64,000 nucleotides of DNA from positions 3,385,001-3,449,000 of the forward strand of contig JAMKCF010000023.1 in NCBI GenBank assembly GCA_023634235.1, given 5' to 3'. How positions within the stretch are numbered: position 1 is the stretch's first letter; the number at the start of each line of letters is the position of its first letter. Below are positions 11,901 to 26,900 of this stretch, one piece after another. The notes beneath the pieces are model-generated. The model saw only the letters and a list, made by a program, of their open reading frames with translations. It had not been told where the DNA came from and made no database searches. This DNA comes from Pisaster brevispinus (taxonomy: Eukaryota; Echinodermata; Asteroidea; Forcipulatida; Asteriidae). The translations under genes were made by a program, and so were the position numbers.

Positions 11901-14900
11901 TTGGATGGCGAGTTCAAATTCCCACAACACTTGCACCATCTAATGAACGCCCTCACTGGATGGAGGGTTCGAATTCCCGCAAGACTTGCACGGTCTGACA
12001 AACGCCCTCATTGGATTGACAATATAGCTTGTTGTTTGTTGAATTTGATGAATGATCGGACATTCACACTTACAGACAAATGCCCTTCGTGATGATTTGG
12101 GAAGTGTTTATACAGGTAGTTAGATGTGATGAGTTGAAGAACTGTGTCACCAAGAAACTCCATTCTCTGATTGTGACCTCTAAATAAACAAATCATACCA
12201 ACAACAGGTCAACTCAGTTCATCAATTAATTTTATAAGAAAATTCAAATCAATAATTGTTGAGGCATTACATGGTGAGGTATCAATGTTACTCAGTGTGC
12301 TGTAACACCATGTGTATATCTACTTTTCTGTGTAGATTTGTTCTTTGGGAACTAGGTCTTGCTTTATTCTACTGCCGCAGAGTAGATTTCTGAAATTCAG
12401 CAGACTGCTTAGTTTTCAAATCAATTTTATTCAATCCTCCATTGACAGTTTTAGAAGTCACGAACATGAGAGGCTTTAGACATTGCTGTAAAAAAATTCT
12501 CTGAATATTAAGTGTTAAGTGGCACCTTGTAAACCATTACATGGTGCTATGTAAAGGAATAGGTCTCATATTTCAGAACGTAGCTCCACTTTTAATACCT
12601 TGCAGGAAAAATACTGAGCGCTTTGAGACGCCCATTGGATGTGATAAAGCGCTATATAAGAACTGCATATTATTATCACTATATTACAGTCCAATCTAGT
12701 AGTAAAGATGATAATTTCTACAGTAACATCTTTAACAGAATTCCAAAATTACCTGGTGAGATTTGTGTAGCTCATTGTCCTCTGTGTAAAGGCTCGGGCA
12801 AGTAATCGAATGTGTTGGAATTTAATTCCAGTAGACTCCTCAAATTTACTCAACATCTGCAAATTAAGATTGATCGACACTTCAATGATTCTCAAATATT
12901 ACAATAAATCTTCATACCTTGCAACCGCTACATATCCAACATTTAATATAACAGTCATTTTTATCTTCAAGTACATTGTTTCAATAAAGTTACCATGATA
13001 CTTGATATCAAGTAAGCTTTAGAATAATCATTGGATTTGTTTTAAATATTCATTGATATTTATATACAAGTTTGTTACAAATGTGTACTATTGGCACCGG
13101 TACCCCCCAACAAAGATATTGACAAAATAAGGAGACCGCCAACATAGGGCTAGATAGCTCATGTTAATCTGGAGGTCATTGGTTCAAATCCCACTCTAGT
13201 AAATTTTCCTTTGTTCACAAACTAAATTTTATTATGTATAGAAAGGCTTCTTTCAATCTGTTGAATAGATTCATATGAAGACACAGAGACCAAATATTAT
13301 TTCCAAGCAAACTTGCATCCTGGACTCTGATTGGTGGACCTACAGCAACAAGAGGCGTGGTATTAGCCATATCTCACGGCCACTACCACACCCTGCATAT
13401 GGAGCTGTTCTAACGCCGCGTTTTATGCTATTTTAAGCCAAGTCTGCGCGAAACGTGCTATTGCGTTAATCGTATTGCATTAATCTATGCATCAAGTTTG
13501 CTTGAGGATAAATTCGTTATCACACATGCCATCGCCGAATACGGAAAATATAGTGCGCCTGTAACCCATGTCCAACTTGACCTTTGGCCTCGTTGCATAA
13601 GGGATGTAGAAGTGCTATCTTTGTCCGTATTCCACTTGCGTTTGTGTGAGTACTGTAATGAATTTCTTAACGAAACCAACCTTACCTGCAATATACTGGA
13701 GTATTGAATCATATGTCGGTCACCTTGTGGAAACTCAAGCTAAAAGAAAAAAAGACAAAATAGCCCAATCAAAATTACAGACAAGAAAATCTTTTTAAAG
13801 CTGCAGAGTGTTCAATTTTTTATTTTTTACTTTTTTTAATGAGATATCGCCCAACTCACAAGGCCGGACGGCCACTTCAGGGTGAGGGCTGCACTTAACT
13901 GATTTGGGCCATCGACCCAAATCAACTGTCACCAGGGGCACGTTGCCACCTACTCCTGGGGCTGAAACAGGGTTACCCCCTTCACAGTCTGTAAGGATGT
14001 AGGCATGGGTATCATCCACTGGGAGCCTGGTTGGCAGAGCAGAGTGCACTGCCTTCCCAACTTTGTACAAAGCAGTTATGGTTAAGTGCCTTGCTCAAGG
14101 GCACAAGTGTCATGACCAGGATTCGAACCAACACTCTGCTGCTGACAACACCAGAGCTTGGGTCCGATGAACTAAACCACTCGGCCACGACATGCCACAA
14201 AGTGTTAATGAAAAAGTAGAATGCCTTCCACTTCATGAGCTAATTTTTTAACAACAAATAATTTATAAGAAAATCTCAAAGTCATTCCTTGCTCATCTCA
14301 TACAAACCCACCTGTAACGGATGTTTAGGATGGTCCATCCATATTCTCCTCAATTTCTCTGTGTCAAATAAAAGATTACAGAAGATTCGTCTGACGACGG
14401 ACAGACCTCCTTCCAGAAACAGTGCTCCCATCAAAGCCTCTAAGCAGTTAGCTAAAGCATGTTTAAGATCAGAACTCCTACAAAGGTCTGGACCATGGGC
14501 ATACAGAAGAAAACGTTCCAGCTCTAACTTCTAGAGTGAACAGAGCAGAAATAATAAATCCATAAATAAATGCACAATGTAAGCTAAAATAGTTATTAAT
14601 TACTTTTTGTCTCCCTCTTCCCATCATTGATTTTCTTCTTGTGTGTTCCCCACCTGTTGTGGTCCAACCAGCCCCTATTTCAACCCCCCGCCCCTTTGTC
14701 ACCCTCCTCTTTCTGTGTGCTTTCATCTCTGTCATCTCAGTCCACTTGACTGCTTTGTTACACGTGTACAGTCGCCTCTCGTTAATACGAGGTCCGCCGG
14801 ACTGGCCCGTTTTCCTCGTATTATCTGAACCTCGTTTTAAACGCAGCGCACTATTACATGTACATGTATATACATGTCGTCATAGTGCATGCACTACACA

Positions 14901-17900
14901 CGTGTCTAGGCTAGAACGGAGCGGTTTGCTTCCTAGTACAGTTCTTACGAGCATCCTGTACACAAAAATATCAATGATAAATGCATTTTTCTTTACTATG
15001 ATCATAGAATTTTAATATTGTGTACAACTCAAGATAAAAATCATAGCAAAGTGATTTCAAACTTGCCATTCATGTGACCATGATGTGACAGATTCGGTAC
15101 TGCGTAGCACCTATGCATGCTGTTGAACATTGTTTTGGTTGGTAGTCGTCCAAGTGTGCAAGGGAAGTAGCATTTTAAGCGTAGGATACCAGCGACATGT
15201 TTCTGGTGTTCAGATTGTACAGAACTGTTTATGTTTGTAGTCTTGTCATTTAGCCTTCGTGAAAGACTCTGCTAGTGTCGAACCGTCAGGCCACGAACTA
15301 TTTGTTTTGCATTTATACCACAGGTCCTTTTGGTTGGTAAGCAGTTTGCAACAGCTAATACTATTTTCTCACTAATACAGAAATTATCAAGTAGCTGGCC
15401 GAGTTATCTACATGGACCTACCCTAGCCAGAACTGCCAGATGTTGATTCTGTACAATTGCCTGTCTGTAGGTTGCCAGTCCGCCTTCTTCAAGTGGTGGA
15501 AACAAGTAGTATAAATGGGTGCTGCATGGAAAAATAATCAAACAATTTGACTTCAAGAAAGTATTCATTACCAGTCCTGAAAGCTATAGCACGTTTTGGA
15601 ATATCAACAGGACCCGCTTCCTGAAACTTTGCTTTATGTTACTTCATTTCTTTGACTACTTTTTAAAAGGTATATTCATTCTGGTACATGTAAATACCTG
15701 AAGAAACAAATCTTGGGTATATGCACACTTTAAAAAGTCAAATTTAAGACTTTTTAAGACCCTTTTAATGCTACGCTAAACAAAATTTAAGACACAAAAT
15801 TAGTGAATAAAAGCAGGGCAGAAACAGCTACAACTGCTCACATTTTTATGTGGTTCTCATATATGTGGTTTTATTCGGTTCTCATCGAGCTGATAAGAAA
15901 TTCATTACATGCTTCATCAAATTTTTTTAAGACCTCAAATAACTGAATTTAACAATTTTTAATGATTTTCAAGACTTTTTAATACTTTTTAAAGATCCGC
16001 AGAAACCCTGAAATCCTTGACAAAAACTGGTAAGACATCTGTTCTAGCAATGCAAAGGTTGTGGGTTCGAATCCCACCTGAGTGATTGCCTGCAAGGTTT
16101 TTCTTTCACAGAGCTCGGGAAAGCACTGAGCATACAGTGCTTAATACACATCGGTGTAAGGGAAAAACCAAATTAAATTCTTCATCCCCGATGCAAATAT
16201 TAACATCTATTAAGTTCTACCTTGTTACAAACTCTACCACTGCATCACCGAGGAACTCTAATCTCTCGTAATGATGAATATGAGAGGACAATTCATCAGG
16301 AGCAGCCATTTCAGACATGATCTTGATCAACGTATTGATACCTTCAAGACATAACAAATAAAACTCATCATTGAACAATTCTACAACATTCATTATCAAT
16401 CACATTCTCAATACGTACATGTAGTCCGGTGGCTTAGGGCAAATTTTTTGCAAAATTGTGACTCGCTGGAATAAAGCACCAAATTTTCTACTGTTATTCT
16501 ATAGATCCCATAGAATCATTCTAGAGGGGGTGCCCGGTGTGGGTGACCTAGGTCAAGGTCAGGCTGACGTCAAAGTTCATGTGGTATTATAATACTGCCT
16601 ATCAATTTTTCACCAATAGAGGGCCAATTTGGCATATCTTTAAAACTTATGATAAATGACCATGCAGCTTCTATTTCAGACACTCAGGCAGAGCTATGTG
16701 GAAAAAGTTGATCCCTTTAGTTTACTGACCTGGAGATGACAGACCAGGCACCCCCCTCTAATATGCTTCTATGGGACCCCTAAAACAAGTGTGCAAAGTT
16801 TGGTGCTTTAATCCGGCGTGTCACGATTTTTTCATTAAGCCACCGGACTAATGGTACATCCATTCTTCATTAACCACTTCACGTAGGTATTAAAAGATGT
16901 CAATGTCTACCAGCACTATTATTTTACGGATTTATTTTTAGCTTCTTGCGTATCGTTTTCCTTTGAAAATACTATTGCCACAATGAAACCCAGACTTGAC
17001 AAAGGAAAGACAACAAAGAGGCTTAAAATTAGTTCCGGAATTTGATGTTGTCGCGTGAGAAAATTGAGCAGACACTCACCATGATTCGCAGAACCTTGGC
17101 TGTGAGCCATGGCCGAGAATCTGCCATGGTATGGAACGCTAGGACTTATCTTCCATTGAGCCAAATATAATGACAAACAATGTTGGCAACCTGTCCATTC
17201 GTGCATGCCATATATGATTGACAGCAGGGCAAAGGCCTGGATTCAGGGATTACACAATAACCCACGGAAAGGGATTTTACAAGGCATGTTTTCCAGAACC
17301 TGTTGTCACCCATTGTACGAGTGAAATGAAGCATATCACAGTAAGTGCCTGTCTCAACACGCTACACACTGGAAAGTCCAGATGGATAAAAACGTTAGCC
17401 GTCCTTATACCATCACAAAATGGAGGAAAACCTAAAATTGTTCCTGGCATTAAAAAACATCTGCCATAAGTCTGTCCAAAAAAACTGTGCATGTACAGAC
17501 GTCAGCCAACGTGAAGTGGTTCAGCAACACTAGAGTTTAAAACAGCTTAAAAAGTTCCGTCTCATGAAGGAATGTTGTGCCTAAACACAAATCATTAAAG
17601 ATTCTGCATCTGACCCACCTAGTGTCTTAAAAGAAAGACAGTAGATTCCATTCTGTCTTACCTTTCTTTCTAGAACGCTCTACCTGTTTCTTCTTGTCCC
17701 CATAATCAGGTTGGCGTATACCACAATTGTAAAGTGAGTTGCGGACATGGTCTGGATTCATTCCATAGGTCAGACGATACGAAGGATGGGTCATCGCATG
17801 CTGCTCAAACAAAATGAAAATCAAATAGTTTTTAGATTGAGGTAAAAATTTACAGAGGTCAGAAGGTATAAAGGATGGGCCATTGCATGCTGGTCAAACA

Positions 17901-20900
17901 AAATGAAGATCAAATATTCCTGATGTCATGGCTCTGCTTACCGCTGAATTTTGAGCATGTGATCACCATTCTTTGCTTACAGAACAAGCGCCGAATTTCT
18001 GCGCTAGCTGTGTAAGCGAACAATGCTTAGTAACGTTGAGTACACACACGCACAAGCAACAATTCCCTGCTAACCCATGAAATATGCATGATGTAAGAGC
18101 AAATTCCCTGCTTCCATTAGCAAAGATTCTTTGCTAACAGTAAGCAGAGCCATGAAATTTGGCCTTGATGGTATGAAGGTTGGATCATCTTATGCTGATT
18201 TGTGGCAGGGTGGTCTAGTTTAATGAACCCAAGCTCTGGTGTTGTCAGCAGCAGAGTGTGGGTTCCAATCCTGGTCATGACACTTGTGCCCTTGAGCAAG
18301 GCACTTAACCATAATTGCTTCGTTAAAAGTTGGGAAGGTAGTGCATTTTGCCCTACCAGCCAGGCTTCTAGTGGATGATACACATGCCCACATCCTTACG
18401 GACTGTGAAGGGGGTAACCCTGTTTCAGCCCCAGGAATAGGTGGCAACGTGCCCCTGGTGAAATTTGATTGGGATCGACAGCCCAAATCAGTTAAGTGTA
18501 GCCCTCACCTTGAAGTGGCTGTCCAGCCTTATGATGTTTGGCGATATCTCATTTAATTTTTTTTCAAATAGGAAGTAATTAATTCGCACCTAATTATATT
18601 TACTTGTCTCTTTATCCAGGAATACAAATCCTATAAAATCGTCTTTAGCTACCTCATCTAATCAGCACAAACGGAAACGACAAACCACGAATAAATTATT
18701 TAATCCAAATATTTCTTTACCTTTAGTAAGACTCTGTCTTTGAACTTGTAGCCGATGATGTCATCAATGTTGTAAAGGCAGTTAAAATATCGTATGTGGT
18801 TGACGAGAACCGGCAACATCATAGCATGCTTGGGAAAAACAATTTTTAAAAACACATCAAATTCAATCTTTGATTATCATTTACTTTTTGGGTTTCACAC
18901 CAAATCTTGTGATCTATCTACATAAATTATACATTCCAGGTTTTTTTTTTACAAGATAACAAATGCAAATATTTTTCAGGTTTGTAAAATTCATTCTTTA
19001 ACCCTTTCCTTACCATAGGCAACTTTAGTTGACTGCACTCATACCCTCCCCTTTCCTTACTATTTGAAACTTTAGTCAACCAAGCTTACATAAAAAAAAC
19101 ACTCAAGCCTAAGCACAAAGATCATACATTAGAAATAAAGCTGTAGTTTTGTCCATGTTCACCCTCCTTACCCAAGCTTACCATCATTGGATCGCATCTT
19201 TCCAATGATGGTCAAATAGAATAAGGTTGCTATTATGCAATCTCTTCAAATGGGAATGAAAAAAATCCCAAATGCCAAACACCTATGGAGTGCTATATGG
19301 TTGTGTGCAAAAAAATTTCAGATCACACTAAGAAAACAAAGACCAAGAAATTGGATATTTTTGGTCGATCTCAATTTTTAGATAAAATGAAAGAAAATCC
19401 AATACATCAGACATTTTGTATTACTTACTTTGCAGTACAACAATATCTTCAAGGTAATATAGAGTTCGCAAAAATGGGCTTTGAATAAAAGCTTTCTGTA
19501 AGAATGTGTGCTTCACGCTTGAGTGGTCAAACAATGTGGTAAACAGCGGTTGTTTATGTCCAAGCAATTTAATAATAGTGGCTTCTTATATAGCGCTCAT
19601 ATCCATCACTCAGTGACGCTCAAGGCCCTTCAACATTAAGTCCTGCAAGGTATTTGGGGGCTATAGGTTTGAAGTATGAGACCTACTCCTTTACATAGCA
19701 CCATGTAATGGTTTACAAGGTGCTGTGGCGCAATATGCAGCCAATCAAACCAGGAACACCGGGGCGAACCCCTTCTCTTTTCAATAAATGCACTGGGTTC
19801 TTTTACATGCATTACACAACACACAGGACCAATGGCTTTACGTCCCATCCGAAGGACAAAGCAATCTTGGTTAAGTGTCTTGCTTAAGGACACAAGTGTC
19901 ACGACCGGGACTCGAACCCACACTCTGCTGATCAGAAACACCAGAGCTTGAGTCCGGTGCTCTTATCCGCTCGGCCACGACACGCCACACAATTTAGTAA
20001 CAAGAGTTGGGCATTTTGGTGAACCACTACAAAAGTATGCAACTGTATCTACGATGTAATGAATGGTAGTAACGACTTACCTGACACACATCGGACCCAA
20101 TACCAGTCATCAACATATCTTTGCTGTTGATCTCAGCAGTGACCTCACGGGTCATGTGACCCTGAAGCCGGATTCGCTGAAGCTTCTTCTCTTTCTCGGC
20201 GAGTTTTTGACGGTCTTGAAGGCTAACCTTGGGTTTGTTAGCAAGAAGATGGTTCATCTTCAAGTAAGATTTGAAGAGGTTTTGATAGCTGAAAACAAAA
20301 TAAGTGTAAATCATTTTATTGTATTAGAAGGAGGGTATACTTTTTGGTAATTACTCCAAAAATTAATGACCATAAAAACTTACTTCGTAAAGAGGATTGG
20401 AGAGCTGTTGGTATTATAAAACACTGTAAGGAACGATACCCTTTGATAACTATAAATAGTCAACTTGCGGGTACAACCACGTATGGAATCTTATTTGTGA
20501 GAACTGTTTGATCTGATGAAGACCTGTTGTTGTCTCAAGGTTTCATACAGCATAGGAGGGGGATGGTGGGCTTGTACTCGCCGTTCTTCTGGTAGATTGG
20601 GCTCGTTTAAATTGTAATTGTAGTATCCATTGAGTTGCAGTGATGTCTTGATATGGTGAATTGCTTTTTTCAAGCTGTGTTTGTTACAAGTGCAAAGTAT
20701 ACTGTTTGAAACATCCAGTCCACATCGGTTCTTCTCATAACCAACACTTCTCCCAAACATGGCTGTATCCGCAAGTTTACTATTTATAGTAACCTTAAAA
20801 AATGTTGACTTAGTATTCCTTGTAAAGGATCCAAAATGTTATCACTTTTTTCAAATACGTCTTTTACAGATCTTAAGGTATAAAAAGAAAACTCACTCTC

Positions 20901-23900
20901 TGTTGCCTGCATAGCTCAGTTGTGCAGGTCTCAAGCCAAAGTGAACTATCGTTGGATATCTGGGTGTTGATTCATCTTTGAGACTAGTGTCGTCTTCTCT
21001 GTCCACCTGATCAACGCGTACTGAGCTTGGCTTCTATGATTTTTTATAAATATATGGGAAGATTTTATCAACTCAGTCTGTCTTGTTGTTTGTCTGACTG
21101 TAACTCCTCTGGAAGCTTGGATAAGCCAAAGGATGTTTTAAATCTGGGCTCAATTTAATAGAACTGCTTAACGGCCGATTTTGTGCTTACTGTGCGATTT
21201 CCATTTCACAGCGCTGCTAACCACAAGCACACGAAAAGGCATGCTAACTGTAAGAAAATGAATGACGTAACAATGCAAATCCATGGTGAACACGCAAGAT
21301 GGCTGCCTAATTTTCTTGCTAACCTGTGAAATACGCTTACACTTAAGCAAATTTTTCTGCTTAGGTTAGCACAAAAATTTGCTTACCGTTAAGCAGCGCT
21401 ATGAAATTGAGCCCTGATGCAGACTATCTGTGTATCCCAAGTTTATCGAAAGCATCTAATTCCAAGATCCTCACTGTACTGTTTAACTTACACCCGGTTC
21501 AGACAGGTGCTCCTGAGTCGGGTCAAACCAAATAGATTCGGAGAGACTCTAGGTCGACACAAATAAATGTTGGTTTTAAACAGGTTAACATAACATTAAC
21601 ATTAGGTTCGGCTCATGATAGGATCACGTCTGAAACCAAGATGCCAAAATCCAAAAAAAGAGCCAAAATCAAAAAAGAGCCAAAATCCCATAATCACTTT
21701 AAACAATGGCTAAGGGGTCTTGTCAAAAATTAATCCAGGACAGATAGTCCGATAACAATTTTCCGATGCCAGATTTTTTTTGGATTTCTATCGGACTGTT
21801 CTTCTAGGAGAGACACTGTTTTACTCGCTGAAAGGCACACAGTTCTCCGATGCACTAAAGACAAGCCCTATGCAATGCACCCTGCTGATTGCTCTGTGGT
21901 TTGACTGGTTGATTCAATATAGTATAAACAAACTTGTGGTTTTGGAGCAATCTGAAAGGTTTGGAGGTCATTGTGTTCAACTAAGATGTGTAGTGAGATT
22001 TTTTTATAGTGAAACATGTAAAGAGACCCCCTGCTTGTTTTCCAGTAGATAGCGATCCAAGTCTCTGTGGTTTGTAAACAAATGTAACCCCAGGCTATGT
22101 GAATTTCTCTCACATTTTCTTTCAAGATTTCAAACAAGGTGACTTAACGGCAGGTACAAAATCTTGTGCCGGACGGTACTTATCCGCTGGTTGTCCTGGA
22201 CTAATCTTGACAACAAAAACAACACAATAAACATTTTCTTACCTTTCCAGGACATGTAACCACCATTCCTTTATGTTCTTCGGCGTAACGTTCCCACGTT
22301 ATCTGGTCACATTCCAACCAACTCTTCAAGTCTTTCTCCTCGATGATGGGACGACTCATCTTCAGTAGATTTTGAACTACATGGTGCATGGACAGGATCT
22401 CTTTGCCATTGCTTGGAAGGTGACGGGCAAACCGGGGCATAAAGTGGAATAACCTACACCCACCAGTGTTCCCAACGAGCTCAAAATCGTACAACTCCAG
22501 GATTTCAAAAAAGAGGAAATCAACAAACAGGTCCAGTCCTTTCACTGAAAAGTTCTGAAAAATAAAAAATAAAAAAACAGAAAACACATTATTTCATAAC
22601 TAAAGGAATTTATTTCTGGTGTGAGAAATTGATCAAATCTTGTTTCAAATCCGAGACGAATAGGGAGACCGCCAACATAGGGCTACATAGCTCAGTTGGT
22701 CAAGCACTGGCATGTTAAACTCAAGGTCATTGGTTCAAATCCCACTCGGTCAATTTTTTTTTGTTTAACCCAAAATTACTTAAAATGTACCCAGTCAGTT
22801 TCCCTTGTGGTTTATTACTTGATATTTGTTCATGTTTCTCAGTTTCTCAGTTTACAATGTGGCCTAAATATGAAAACCCGCACAAATAAGAATTTTGAAA
22901 GTTAACTTTCGAGTTCATTTTTAAGTCTTCAAGTAGAATCAACTCGCTCAAAGGGATCATAATAATAATAATAATAACAAGCTCTTTATAGCGCGTTGTA
23001 CAATATCGTCTCAATGCGCTTTACAATAGTGCCCTGGTCAATGGGCTAATAACATTCCTTTAATCTTTCTCAGCTCCCTGGGGAGTATACAGCCCGGGCT
23101 GCCGTGGCGCTCCAAAGGCTTTTTCAAACACAATATCAACCTCTACCCTCGCAGGTACCCATTTATACCCCTGGGTGAAGAGAAGCAATTATAGTAAAGC
23201 ATCTCTCTCAAGGACACAAGTGTCATGACCAGGATTCGAACCCAAGCTCCAATGACTTAACCACCAGAACTTGAATTCGATGCTCTAAACCACTCGGCCA
23301 AGACACCCCGCAATCTTTACCCATCAGTCTTACCTCTGGCATTGGCTCTTCAATAAATAAGATGGAGTACTCGATGTTGAAGCGTACAACTTTACATGGA
23401 GGAATATTGTCCAGTTTACAATGAGAGAAAAGGGAAAAGCCTTCAAAGATGTACTCTCGATCATCGTATTCAATGACTGTGGGTTGATGGGTCTATGGGA
23501 AACACAGAAAAAAGCATTTCAGGCTTTGTGTTTAGACTACATAAAAACCAGACAAAATACTAAGCAAATAACGGTGTTTCTGCATTCTCTTTTGTTTAAT
23601 GTGTGCTACATCAAATCAGTGATCATAAATCAAGAGGTGGCATTCAAACTACTCAGCAATCAAACCTATAGAGGAAAGAATGTAGGCAACAATTGAGCAG
23701 ATAATCCATCAGTAATTTAGTCAACTTGAGAACAAGTTTTGTTAGAGAGAAAGAAATTAGCATGAAGTCGAGTTACAGAGAAAGAAAAAAACAAGAAGTC
23801 ATGTTGAAGAGAAAGTAGTCAACAAGAAGTCTTGTTACCACTGTAATAGATTGTGAATTGTTATTGAATGGACGAGAACCAACCACGTGATGTGATACAA

Positions 23901-26900
23901 AGACGCATGTTACTTGCCTAAGGCCGGAAATCCATGTGCAATCCATAATGTGTTGTGCGTAACGCGTAGCGCGCGATGCTTAAAAATGAAAATGCAAGCG
24001 TTTTGCGTACTGCGATATCTGTAAAAAGAATGTGCATCACTTAGTGGGTATAATTACATATATATGTTTATTGCGCGCTACGCATTACGCACAGCCCATG
24101 AGGGTAACATGCGTGATACATTACCTTGATCGTGCCCGCCGTTGGTCTTTTCCAGCATCTTGTGCAATTAGAGCCCCGGGTAAAGGGGAACAGTGAACAA
24201 TTGTTTTAATATTTCACCGACTGTCCCGCCATTGTTCGCTAATGTTCATCTGCTTAGTAAACTGTGCCAACTTCATCGTAATAATGTTTGAAGATGACAT
24301 TGAATAAAAGAAGAATCTATTACCATGGTGTAACAAAACAACTGTTGCATGCTGTGATGGGGTCCATGGGTTTTGTACACCCTCTGCAGAAGCCTCGGGT
24401 GCCATTTGCCCACTCAGGTGTACAAAACACCATGGATACCAACACAGGTACAACAATTCTATAATGTCATAGAGAATTTGCCTTTTTGAGGTATGGTGGA
24501 CACTACCGGAGTGCACTGTTTAGTTTGGGTCATACAAACAAATTTACCCAAACCTAATAGTAGTATTGCGTCCACCATATCTCAAAATGGCGTATGAAGT
24601 TAACAAGAAGTCATGCCAAGAGAAAGAAGTTACAAAACCATGAACGTCTTACCAAGAAGTTGGTACTAGGTGCCATGGTGATGCGGTAATGATACAACTT
24701 GCCAGCATTGTTGGTGTATGGATCGCACACCGGTATCGGCTTTTCTCCTGGGTAGATATTATGTCTAATACCAACTTGTTTAGCTTTGTTACTACACCGA
24801 CATAACGGCCCATCGTTTACCTTCAACGAAACAAAGGCAAATATGGCTATGAGGAAAAAAAATGGATCAAGAGGGTTTGTGTTACATCTACAATAATCGA
24901 AACAGGGTTATCAGTGACTGGCCAGCAGGACCAGTTAGTCTGCCATTTCACTAGTCTGTTAGCTTTTCCACTAGTCTATACTTGACACTAAATAGGGATG
25001 CTTTTTAACACTGAACTAGCCAGCTGGAGCACTTGGGAGTGAATTTTGACTGGTCCTCGTGTGTTTTAACTGCAATTTAGCCAGCGGACCACTGCAGAGA
25101 GAGAACGCTGAATAATCTAAACATAGATCTTGGAAGAAATCTGACATTTTGAAAAGTATGCTGAGTTTTCATCTGGAGCCTGCAAAATCATTTACCGACC
25201 ATTTCTTACAGTTGTCTTTTCCAATGTGTGAACTTCACTTTTGTTTTCGTTCCTTTTCCCCATTTTTGTTATCTTACTTTTTAAACCCACACCTAAAGTG
25301 TCCATTTTTAGGGTGATAAGTTACTTTCCTTAAAAAGATAGTTTAATAGCACTACCTCTAGATTGAGTTTTTTTCATTTGTAAGAAAGTGCAAAGCTACA
25401 ATTCTATTAAAAGCAGTAACATTAATGAACTGGGTTTTTGGGGGGGAATTGCTGTCAGTTTTGGGTATCAAACTAAAGCCGTTTCTCAATTGGCGGCTAC
25501 AGCTTTGGCTACAACTGTTGCTAAGGGTGTTGCTAAGGACATACTATACATCCAACACATGATGATGAGGAGGTCTAGCCGCTAGCCGCAGCTGTAGCCA
25601 CCAATTCAGACACGGTCGAAGCTAGTCCTTCTCCATCAGAGTGATTGTCCGGTGGCTTAGGGCCAATTTTTGGCAAAATCGGGACACGCTGGAAATTTTG
25701 TAAAGTTATTCTTTAGGTCCAAAAGAACCATTCTAGAGGGAGGTGCCTGGTTTGGGTGACCTTGGTCAAGGTCAGGCTGAGGTCAAACTTCATGTGGTAT
25801 TATAATACTGCCTATCAATTTTTCACCAATAGAGGGCCGCTTCCGCATATCATTAAAACTTATAACAAATGACCATGCAGCTTCTATTTCAGACACTCAG
25901 GCAGAGCTATGTGGAAAAAGTTGATCCCTTTAGTTTACTGACCTGGAGATGACAGACCGGGCACCCCCCTCTAATATGCTTCTATGGGACCCCTAAAACA
26001 AGTGTACAAAGTTTGGTGCTTTAATCTGGCGTGTCACGATTTTTTCACTAAGCCACCGGACTATGAGTTTAATTTACCTCTCCTGGGTCATTGAACCATA
26101 GGTTTTCTGCAAGTCTAGCGGGATGTTTCTCTTTCACTTTCAGGAATGCCAGAGGATCATCTTGCTCCTTCTCTTCCTCCTCCTCATCAGAGGATGATGA
26201 GGAGTCGCTGTCTTCCTCTGACGTCTCACCATCACTTCCTGGAGATGAACAGACATGTTGGTGTCAATCTTATTGTGACAGAGTGAGACTACAAGAGCCT
26301 ATGTAAGAAATGGCTGGACTAGTTTTAGTCTGGGTGCCTCAGTATGGTCAAAGATCAAGAGGGCGCCCTGCAGTAACATTTGTGAACACCCTGGAGCGCG
26401 ACTCTGGCATCACCGATGTGACCTACCAGCTGTCATGGAGCGAAGAGACCAGTGGAGAGCCATTGTCAGCAATGACCGAGTTAGCTCAATTTGATGATGA
26501 TTTGATGATGTAATGTCACTCCTTTCACTTATAACAGCCAGTAACAAGATGATGAAACGAGAATAAAAAAAAGCTTGGGAAGTCTCTCTGTCGCAGTGCT
26601 GTTTTAGCTTCTTACACCATATCTTATTCCAAGTACAATCAAGATCGGTCAATTGAATGAATTTCTATACAACCTTTTTAGTGTTTTGTTGTTTTTGTAT
26701 TGCTTCATATCGCTCCTCTGCAAATCCTGAGGCTTACAGGGAAGGACCTTTACCCAACCCGTTCTCTTGTCTGAATTTGTCTTGTGTATACTTTTCAGTG
26801 ATGTTTTAATACTGTGTTTGCTGAAATGATTAAATAATAATAATACTAAACACTGAGCTGGCAGATTCCCACCTACCTTTATGCACATGCCAGTGTACTT

